Assembly: GCA_022649165.1 (NCBI GenBank)
Contig: JALCNR010000002.1
Coordinates: forward strand, 1 to 64,000
From: Actinomyces sp.
GTDB lineage: Bacteria; Actinomycetota; Actinomycetes; Actinomycetales; Actinomycetaceae
Reading direction: 5' to 3'
DNA length: 64,000 bases
A model generated the notes under the pieces. It was given only the letters and a program-made list of their open reading frames with translations. It was not told the origin of the DNA and searched no databases. Positions 57,907 to 64,000 of the stretch are shown piece by piece (the first letter of the stretch is position 1; each line of letters starts with the position of its first letter). The position numbers were made by a program, and so were the translations under genes.

Positions 57907-58449
57907 CTACAACGCGGCGAGAACCCGGTCGCGGACCTCCTCCGGCGCGACGCCGCCCGTGTCCACCGACACATCGGCGAACTCCCGATAGACCTCCCGC
58001 AGTTCGCGCGCCATCCGGGCGAGCATCGCGCGAGGCGCGCCCAGCGCCACCGAACGGGGGGCGTTGAGACCCTCGCGCCGGGCGATCTCGCCCGTGTCCG
58101 CCACGAGCTCCACGACACGGGCCCCGCCGGCGCGCGCCGCCCGCAGGGCGCGACCGGCCTCCGGATCCGCCGGCAGCGAGGCGCCCAGCGTCACGACAGC
58201 GCCGCTGCCGCGCCCCCCCGGGGCGAGCGCCTCCACGGCCGCCCGGCGCGAGAGGCCCGGCAAGCGCGGGTCCTGGGAGACCACCAGCTGGGCGACCGAC
58301 AGCTGCGTGTGCTCGACCAGCAGCTCGTCCGTCTCCACGAGGGCGACCCCCAGACGGTCGGCGAGCAGCCTGCCCACGGTGGTCTTCCCGGCCCCGGACA
58401 CGCCGATGAGGACGACGGCCGGTCCCCGGGTCGTCGGGTCAGTGGACAT
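57907..58449 (-). CDS. Degenerate shikimate-kinase-like P-loop protein
   Basis: 180 residues. Walker A GVSGAGKTTVGRLLADRLG and VETDELLVEH follow the shikimate kinase pattern, but the substrate-binding Arg after the Asp and the GGG motif are altered (here VVTLGASLP, where the neighbouring AroK half has ISLGGGAIT). It is probably a paralogue that has lost or changed its substrate, perhaps a gluconate-kinase-like or nucleotide-binding protein. Start overlaps the aroKB end by 11 bases. Kept in the same operon as aroC-aroKB. Confidence 0.7.
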   Translation of the reverse strand: MSTDPTTRGPAVVLIGVSGAGKTTVGRLLADRLGVALVETDELLVEHTQLSVAQLVVSQDPRLPGLSRRAAVEALAPGGRGSGAVVTLGASLPADPEAGRALRAARAGGARVVELVADTGEIARREGLNAPRSVALGAPRAMLARMARELREVYREFADVSVDTGGVAPEEVRDRVLAAL

Positions 58450-60070
58450 CGATGCCGGTCCTCTCTGCCGGGGCGCGGAGGAGCTCCGGCGCCACCGCGC
58501 GCACGACGGGATGCTGGAGGCCGTCGAGCAGGACGAAACGCAGATGCCCGCCTCGGACCTTCTTGTCGGAGAGCATGGCTTCGGTCAGGTCCTTCAGGCG
58601 CGCGCCCTGCGGGTAGGCGGTGGGCAGGCCCACCGAGGCGAATGCCCGGCGGTGGAGGCCGACCTCATCGGCTCCCAGAAGACCGAGCTCCCGGGCCACC
58701 TCGGCGGCGAAGACGCAGCCGACGGCGACCGCGTCCCCGTGCCGCCATGTGAAGCCCTCGCACTTCTCGATGGCGTGGGCCAGGGTGTGCCCGTAGTTGA
58801 GGACCTCCCGCAGCCCCGACTCGGCGAGATCCTCGCCCACGATCCGGGCCTTGACCGCGACCGAGCGCTCGACCAGCTCCGCCAGGCGCGGCGAAGCCGG
58901 GTCCTGAGCGGCCTGCGGGTCGTCCTCGACGAGGGAGAGGATCTGCGGATCCGCGATGAGCCCGCACTTGATCACCTCGCCGAGCCCGGCCCGCAGGTCG
59001 GCAGCGGGCAGGGTGGACAGCAGGTCGAGGTCCTCGACGACGCGCACGGGCGTGTGGAACGCCCCGACCAGGTTCTTGCCGGCCGCCGTGTTGATCCCGG
59101 TCTTTCCCCCCACCGCGGCGTCGACCATCGCCAGGAGCGTCGTGGGCACCTGGATGACGTCCACGCCGCGCAGCCACGTGGCGGCGATGAAGCCGGCGAC
59201 GTCCGTCGTCGCCCCCCCGCCGAGGCCGATGACGGCATCCGCGCGGCCCAGGCGCGCCGCGCCGGCGGCCTCCCACCCCGCCCGGGCGACTTCCAGGGTC
59301 TTGCCAGCCTCCGCGTCGGGATGGACCAGCGTGTGCACCTCCAGGCCCCGGGCTCGGGCCGCCCCGGCGATGGCGCTGGCCGCGGCTCCCACGGACGCCG
59401 GGTGGACGAGGAGGAGCCGGGTCGCCTGGGGCCCGACGCCCTCCACGACGGGGCCGGCGCCCACTGCGCGCCCGATGACCACCGGATAGGGCCGACTGCC
59501 CCCGACCTCGACGATCCTCGTCGCCTCGGGCCGCGCGGGGGCCTCCATCAACGAGAGGACCTGGTCGATGACGCGCGCGGCGGGACGCGCGTCCGATCGC
59601 ACGCGAGCGGTCGCCACCTCCCGGTACCACGCCTCGCGCTCCTGGCGCAGCCTGCGCAGGGCCGCGTCGGGGTCCGGCCGGAGGAGCGGGCGGTGGGTGC
59701 GACCCGAGGTGCGTCGCAGAAGCTCCCTGTGGGGCGCGTCCAGCCAGACGACGGAGTGCCCGCGGAGCATCTCCCGCACGGCGCGGGTCGTGATCGCCCC
59801 GCCGCCCAAGGAGATGACGGCCCTCTCTCCAAGGGCGAGCCGGACGGCCCGGGCCTCGCGCTCGCGGAAGGAGGCTTCGCCCTCGTCGGCGAAGATCTGC
59901 CCGATCGGCACGCCGGCCTCGGCCTCGACGAGATCGTCCGTGTCGACATGGGGCACACCGAGCCGCCGGGCCAGCGTCCGGCCGACCTTCGACTTCCCAG
60001 AGCCGGGAAGCCCCACCAGGACGACGGGAAGGGCCAGGGCCCCCTGCGGGTCCGGGGTCGCCGCGCTCAT
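58439..60070 (-). CDS. aroKB: Shikimate kinase / 3-dehydroquinate synthase fusion AroKB
   Basis: 543 residues. The N-terminal ~175 residues are a complete shikimate kinase (GLPGSGKSKVGRTLARRLG; DTDDLVEAEAGV; FREREARAV; SLGGGAI; THRPLL lid). The C-terminal ~360 are 3-dehydroquinate synthase: DAVIGLGGGATTDVAGFIAATW, PTTLLAMVDAAVGGKTGIN, GLGEVIKCGLI, and the metal ligands in LNYGHTLAHAIE and WRHGDAVAVG. The two steps, five and two of the shikimate pathway, are thus made as one polypeptide. It overlaps aroC by four bases. Confidence 0.95.
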   Translation of the reverse strand: MSAATPDPQGALALPVVLVGLPGSGKSKVGRTLARRLGVPHVDTDDLVEAEAGVPIGQIFADEGEASFREREARAVRLALGERAVISLGGGAITTRAVREMLRGHSVVWLDAPHRELLRRTSGRTHRPLLRPDPDAALRRLRQEREAWYREVATARVRSDARPAARVIDQVLSLMEAPARPEATRIVEVGGSRPYPVVIGRAVGAGPVVEGVGPQATRLLLVHPASVGAAASAIAGAARARGLEVHTLVHPDAEAGKTLEVARAGWEAAGAARLGRADAVIGLGGGATTDVAGFIAATWLRGVDVIQVPTTLLAMVDAAVGGKTGINTAAGKNLVGAFHTPVRVVEDLDLLSTLPAADLRAGLGEVIKCGLIADPQILSLVEDDPQAAQDPASPRLAELVERSVAVKARIVGEDLAESGLREVLNYGHTLAHAIEKCEGFTWRHGDAVAVGCVFAAEVARELGLLGADEVGLHRRAFASVGLPTAYPQGARLKDLTEAMLSDKKVRGGHLRFVLLDGLQHPVVRAVAPELLRAPAERTGIDVH

Positions 60071-61275
60071 GCCCGCTCCCGCACGCGGTCGAGGTAGGCG
60101 GACAGGTTGCGGCGCGCCTCGGCGACGGAGTTGCCGCCCGCGTGGTCGCCGAGCGCGTCCGCGAGGACGAGCGCCGCCTCCGCCTGGGCGATGACGGCGC
60201 CCGGGACGACCTGGCAGGTATCGGAACGCTGGTGGAGTGCCGTCGTGTCCCCGCCGGTCGCCAGGTCGACGGTGCGCAGGGCGCGGGGCACGGTCGAGAT
60301 CGGTTTGAAGGCCGCGCGCACGACGATCGGCTCTCCGTCGGATGTGCCGCCCTCGATGCCGCCCGCGTGGTTCGACGTGCGGGTGAGGCGCCCGTCGGGT
60401 CCGCGGACGATCTCGTCATGGGCGCGGCTGCCGGGAAGGGCCGCCTGGGCGAAGCCGTCGCCGACCTCGACGCCCTTGACCGACTGGATCGACATGAGGG
60501 CGCCGGCCAGCCGGGCGTCCAGACGGCGGTCGGCCTGCACATGGGTGCCGAGGCCCACCGGGACGCCCCAGGCGATGACCTCGGCGATGCCCCCGATCGT
60601 GTCACCGGCCCGCCGGGCGGCGTCGATCGCCTCCACGAAACGGCGTTCGGCCCGCGGATCCAGCGTGCGCACCGGTGAGGCGTCCAGCGCGGCGGCATCC
60701 TCCGGACGGGGAGCGTGGCCCCCGCTGGCCCGCTCGGCGCCGACGGAGACCACGTGGCTCACCAGGCGGATCCCGGCGACCTGCTCGAGATAGGCCTCCG
60801 CCAACGCCCCCAGCGCGACGCGCGCGGCCGTCTCGCGGGCGCTCGCCCGCTCGAGGACAGGACGGGCCTCCGCCAGGTCGTAGGACAGCATGCCCGCGAG
60901 GTCCGCATGCCCCGGGCGGGGGCGCGTGAGCGCCCGGTTGCGCGCCACCTCTCGTTCGTCCCCGGTGCCGGCGTCGACCAGGAGGGCCTCCGGGGGCACG
61001 GGGTCGGCAGACATCACGACCTCCCACTTCGGCCACTCGGCGTTCGCGATCTCCACGGCGATCGGCGCACCGGTGGTCGCTCCGTGGCGCACCCCGCCCA
61101 GGAGGCGGACCTCGTCACGCTCGAAGGACTGCCGGGCGCCCCGCCCGTACCCCAGCCTGCGTCGCGCGAGGGCGTCCCGCACCGTCTCCGTGGTGATCCG
61201 CACGCCCGAGGGCACTCCATCCAGCGTGGCCACCAGCGCCGGACCGTGCGACTCCCCTGCGGTCAGCCATCTCAT
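60067..61275 (-). CDS. aroC: Chorismate synthase
   Basis: 402 residues. It makes chorismate from EPSP with reduced FMN. Signatures: GESHGPALVATLDGVPSG near 7, the conserved RPGHADLAGMLSYDL (about 110-124), RASARETAARVALGALA, and FMN-site SNHAGGIEGGTSDGEPIVVRAAFKPI near 300. Full length. First gene of an aroC-aroKB run that ends with efp and nusB. The 72 bp before it, up to the prepilin peptidase stop, show nothing I can name. Confidence 0.97.
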   Translation of the reverse strand: MRWLTAGESHGPALVATLDGVPSGVRITTETVRDALARRRLGYGRGARQSFERDEVRLLGGVRHGATTGAPIAVEIANAEWPKWEVVMSADPVPPEALLVDAGTGDEREVARNRALTRPRPGHADLAGMLSYDLAEARPVLERASARETAARVALGALAEAYLEQVAGIRLVSHVVSVGAERASGGHAPRPEDAAALDASPVRTLDPRAERRFVEAIDAARRAGDTIGGIAEVIAWGVPVGLGTHVQADRRLDARLAGALMSIQSVKGVEVGDGFAQAALPGSRAHDEIVRGPDGRLTRTSNHAGGIEGGTSDGEPIVVRAAFKPISTVPRALRTVDLATGGDTTALHQRSDTCQVVPGAVIAQAEAALVLADALGDHAGGNSVAEARRNLSAYLDRVRERA

Positions 61276-61347
61276 GGCCCCAGTCTCCCACAGGGCGAGG
61301 CGGTGGCGTCGTCGCGTTCACCGCCGCCGGAGACCGGCGGGATCCGC

Positions 61348-62055
61348 TCAGGCGGGGACGGGAAGCGTCCAGAGGGTCCACGCGGCGAGCGCCCCGCCGA
61401 TCAGCCACGGGCCCATCGCCAGGCGCGTGCGCAGATCCGCCCGGCCGCGGGCGACGGCGGCCAGCGCCCGGGCGCCCGCCGCCACGAAGGCGATGACCAG
61501 TCCCCCGAGCGCCGCGTCCCAACCGGCGAGGCCCAGGAAGGCGCCCAGGACGGGCGCGAGCTTGAGATCGCCCCCGCCGACTCCCGCGCGGGCCAGACGC
61601 CCCAGGACCAGGGGAGCCGCCCAGATCGCCGCCCCCACGCCAGCGGACAGGAGAACGGCGCCCGGTCCGCCGATCCCCGCGGAGGAGGCCGACGCGCATG
61701 CCAGACCGGCCAGGACGCCTCCGGCCATCACAAGGGTGAGCACGTCGGGCAGGCGATGGGTCCTCGCATCGACCAGGATCGACATGGTCCCCGCCATCGC
61801 GACGACCGTCGCCGCCGGCGCCCCGGGTTCACGGTAGCTGACCGCCATCGCCACGGCACCGGCCAGCAGGACCAGCCACGTCAGCGTCAGACGGGGGAAC
61901 GGCCGGGAACCCCCGTCGCCCAGGTAGCGGGCCGTCACCTCCGCGCCACGCCACCACGTCCACGCCCCGACGGCGGCCCAGCAGGCCAGGGCGACCCAGA
62001 CCGCGACCGCGTCCGCGGTCCCCGCGCCGGCCGCACCTCCCCCGCCGAGGAGCAT
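61348..62055 (-). CDS. Prepilin peptidase (type IV leader peptidase, A24)
   Basis: 235 residues from ATG 62055, two bases after the aroE stop. Six or seven membrane segments. The two catalytic aspartates are in SILVDARTHRLPD and in GVGGGDLKLAPVLGAF (GxGD motif). The N-terminal methylase domain with its cysteines is missing, as in short actinobacterial forms such as the Flp/Tad peptidases. Between aroE and aroC, where mltG-aroE-A24-aroC is a common order in actinobacteria. Confidence 0.9.
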   Translation of the reverse strand: MLLGGGGAAGAGTADAVAVWVALACWAAVGAWTWWRGAEVTARYLGDGGSRPFPRLTLTWLVLLAGAVAMAVSYREPGAPAATVVAMAGTMSILVDARTHRLPDVLTLVMAGGVLAGLACASASSAGIGGPGAVLLSAGVGAAIWAAPLVLGRLARAGVGGGDLKLAPVLGAFLGLAGWDAALGGLVIAFVAAGARALAAVARGRADLRTRLAMGPWLIGGALAAWTLWTLPVPA

Positions 62056-62057
62056 CC

Positions 62058-62930
62058 TCAAATCCCGCGCCGCGCCAGCTCGTCCCGCATCGCCCGGCGC
62101 ATCGCCGTGACGTCGGGGTGGCGTCCGGTCTCCAGGACGACCTGCTGGGCCGCCTGGTGGAGCAGCATCTCCGTCCCCCAGGCGACGCCCGCGCCCGCGC
62201 CTTGGAACGCCCGGACCAGGCCGGTCTCCCGGGGGGCGTAGACGACGTCGAGCAGCATCTGGTCCGGGCGCGGGGCGGCCGCGCCGACCAGTGATCCGGC
62301 CAGGTCGTCCGCGGCGCCTGCCGGCACCGTGGAGATCAGGATGTCCGCCGCGGCGATCGCAGCCCGCGTCCGGTCCCCGTGCGACCACAGTACCGGCTCG
62401 ACCGCGATCCCCAGCCTCGCCGCGGCCACGGATGCGGACCCCGGGCCGGAGAACCGCCGTGCGACGATCGCCACGTCGTCGACGCGCATCTGGGCGAGGG
62501 CCGCCAGTGCCGACGACGCCGTGGCCCCCGCCCCCAGGACCACCGCGGACCGCGGCGGAGGCATGGCCGCGCGCGCCTCGGTCACGGCGGTGACGATTCC
62601 ATGGACATCCGTGTTGAAACCCGTCAGCAGGCCCCCCGACGGCACCACCGTGTTGACGGCGCCCACGGCCTCGGCCAGGGGCTCCACGGCGTCGAGCAGC
62701 GGGATCACCGCCTGCTTGCACGGCATCGTCACCGACAGGCCCAGGCAGTCCCCGTCGAGCCCCGCGACGAGCGCCGGAAGGGTCTGCGGCGTCTGCTCGA
62801 TGCGGTCGAACCGCCAGGGACCGCCCTCGCCAGGGCCTCCCAGGCCCAGCGACGCCCACGCCGCCCGGTGCAACGCCGGCGAGAGCGAGTGGGCGACCGG
62901 CGATCCGATGACGGCGGCCCACCGGCTCAC
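62058..62930 (-). CDS. aroE: Shikimate dehydrogenase
   Basis: 290 residues from GTG 62930, overlapping the mltG stop by four bases, with GGGGA upstream; GTG 62939 is an alternative. NADP-dependent step four of the shikimate pathway. GSPVAHSLSPALHRAAW (shikimate site), VTMPCKQAVIPL, where the usual catalytic K of the NVTIPHK motif is CK, then NTVVPSGGLLTGFNTD and the Rossmann VVLGAGATASSALAAL. Full length. Confidence 0.93.
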   Translation of the reverse strand: MSRWAAVIGSPVAHSLSPALHRAAWASLGLGGPGEGGPWRFDRIEQTPQTLPALVAGLDGDCLGLSVTMPCKQAVIPLLDAVEPLAEAVGAVNTVVPSGGLLTGFNTDVHGIVTAVTEARAAMPPPRSAVVLGAGATASSALAALAQMRVDDVAIVARRFSGPGSASVAAARLGIAVEPVLWSHGDRTRAAIAAADILISTVPAGAADDLAGSLVGAAAPRPDQMLLDVVYAPRETGLVRAFQGAGAGVAWGTEMLLHQAAQQVVLETGRHPDVTAMRRAMRDELARRGI

Positions 62931-64000
62931 GAGGTGCACTTCCCCGGGTGGGACGCGCAGTACTCGTTGAAACGCGTCTTGTTCTGCTCCTGCTCGTCCA
63001 GTGTGGTGGCGAAGAGGGTCTCCCCCGTGTCGAGGTCCACCGTGACGAAGTACAGCCAGGATCCGTCAGCCGGGTGGAGCGTGGCCTCCAGGGACTTCTC
63101 CGACGGTTGGCTGATCGGGGTGGGCGGAAGCCCCGCATGGAGGTACGTGTTGTACGGGTTGTCGTCTTGGTAGTCCGCGTCGGTGGGCACCCCGCCCGTC
63201 TTCCCGACGCCGTAGAGGACCGTGGAGTCCATTTGGAGCAGGCCCTTCGTCTCCCCGCCGGAGTCGTCCAGCCGGTTGTCGATGACGCGGGCGACCTGGG
63301 GCAGATACTCGTCGATGTTCATCTCGCGCTCGAGGATCGACGCCTTGGTGAGGACCGTCTGACGGTCTCCCTCGGCGACGCCCAGCCGGTCCAGCTCGTC
63401 CACCCTGGCGGCCACCATTTGGGAGAAGAGGCTTTGCGGAGTGTCCGAGGAGGAGACCTCATAGGTCCCCGGCTCGAGCCATCCCTCGACGTCGCCGCCG
63501 GCCTCCTCCGGCAGGCCGATCGCCTGGGCGTCCTTCATGGCGGCGTCGATGTCGTCGGCGGAGAAGTCCGTGACGCTCGCCATCTTCTCCGCGACCTGCG
63601 CAGCGGTCTGCCCCTCGATGACGGTGACGGTGTTGTCGGAGCGGTTCGCGTCGTCCAGCAGCGCCGCCACGGCCTCCGAGGCGCTCATCTGCTGCTTGAG
63701 CGTGTAGGTCCCGGGCTTGATCGAGGTCGCCGCCCTGTTCGCGTCGAAGGCCCGCGTGAAGGCGGCCAGGGACTTCACGACATCCTGGTCGACGAGCTTC
63801 TGCCCGATGTCGGTGCCGACGTCTCCCGACTCGACGGTGACCTGCACGGAGCCCGATCCGGGGCCCGGGTAGTCGTCGGACTGCGGTGACGACCCGCCGC
63901 CGCGGACCTTCCCCCAGGCGAACCATAGGCCGCCGCCGAGGAGGGCGAGGACGACGACGAGGATGACGCCGGTGCGGATCCGCTGGTTGCGCCGCCGGCG
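62927..64000 (-). CDS. mltG: Endolytic murein transglycosylase MltG, start cut by window edge
   Basis: At least 357 residues; the frame stays open to base 64000, so the N terminus is outside. An N-terminal basic stretch and membrane segment (IRTGVILVVVLALLGGGLWFAW) are visible at the edge. The YceG/MltG domain follows with VTVIEGQTAAQVAEKM and the catalytic Glu in LTKASILEREMN (E. coli ASIVEKE). It cuts nascent glycan strands and sets their length. The GTG at 63847 is internal, not the start. Confidence 0.95.
   Translation of the reverse strand, partial: RRRRNQRIRTGVILVVVLALLGGGLWFAWGKVRGGGSSPQSDDYPGPGSGSVQVTVESGDVGTDIGQKLVDQDVVKSLAAFTRAFDANRAATSIKPGTYTLKQQMSASEAVAALLDDANRSDNTVTVIEGQTAAQVAEKMASVTDFSADDIDAAMKDAQAIGLPEEAGGDVEGWLEPGTYEVSSSDTPQSLFSQMVAARVDELDRLGVAEGDRQTVLTKASILEREMNIDEYLPQVARVIDNRLDDSGGETKGLLQMDSTVLYGVGKTGGVPTDADYQDDNPYNTYLHAGLPPTPISQPSEKSLEATLHPADGSWLYFVTVDLDTGETLFATTLDEQEQNKTRFNEYCASHPGKCTS

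Noticed and set aside
57907-58449. Calling the 180-residue protein a functional AroK
   Set aside because: The GGG and arginine substrate motifs are missing, and an intact kinase is fused to AroB next door.

Overview
The window is GC-rich, gene-dense bacterial DNA from an actinobacterium. The markers are RbpA, mIHF, a GarA-type FHA protein, PafB/PafC, an actinobacterial-type PriA without a P-loop, and the gene order pyrR-pyrB-pyrC-carA-carB-pyrF-mihF-gmk-rpoZ-coaBC-metK-priA-fmt-rsmB-rpe. A type IV prepilin peptidase next to aroE, an aroK-aroB fusion and absence of riboflavin genes at their usual place suggest an Actinomyces/Schaalia-like member of the Actinomycetaceae (inference). Apart from the insertion-sequence remnants, no stretch longer than about 300 bases lacks a gene. 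I saw no tRNA, rRNA or CRISPR array.

1-11212 is a defence operon on the + strand with a composition and codon use visibly different from the rest (more A/T-ending codons, especially in hsdS). It runs from the 3' end of hsdM through hsdS and hsdR to five further genes, all abutting or overlapping: a YgjP-type zinc metalloprotease, a 469-residue protein with a possible HEPN-like end, an AlbA_2/Schlafen-type protein, a 136-residue helical protein, and an 807-residue ABC-type ATPase with a zinc-hook CxxC and an Arg-x3-Glu...His arrangement resembling the RloC/PrrC anticodon nucleases. This is the best candidate for an unusual system in the window. It is closed on the right (11233-12212) by an IS3-family remnant broken by an IS21-family remnant.

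12282-23960 holds housekeeping genes: a zinc-less quinone oxidoreductase, der, murE, a DUF881-sbp-DUF881-garA-ftsR-merR cell-division/regulatory cluster, an Hsp70-like protein, a membrane protein with a GNAT-like end, an M50-like metalloprotease and rbpA. The rbpA promoter has a clear SigR/SigH-type signature.

23945-31022 (- strand) encodes Ppm1 and Lnt (lipoprotein acylation and polyprenol-mannose synthesis), a HelY/Ski2-like helicase and the WYL regulators PafC and PafB. 31060-34203 carries hisG and hisE downstream of an FMN-riboswitch-controlled substrate-binding protein and permease (RibY/RibX-like), which occupy the place where related actinobacteria carry riboflavin biosynthesis genes.

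34232-52925 (- strand) is a long run from pyrR, with a recognisable PyrR-binding leader, through pyrimidine biosynthesis, mihF, gmk, rpoZ, coaBC, metK, a VKOR protein, priA, a HAD hydrolase, fmt, rsmB and rpe. 52994-56301 is an MMPL exporter and its TetR-type regulator with a palindromic operator. 56371-64000 (- strand) carries mltG (cut by the window edge), aroE, a prepilin peptidase, aroC, aroKB, a degenerate second shikimate-kinase-like gene, efp, and nusB with a long acidic tail. Thus one strand feeds chorismate synthesis and translation factors.
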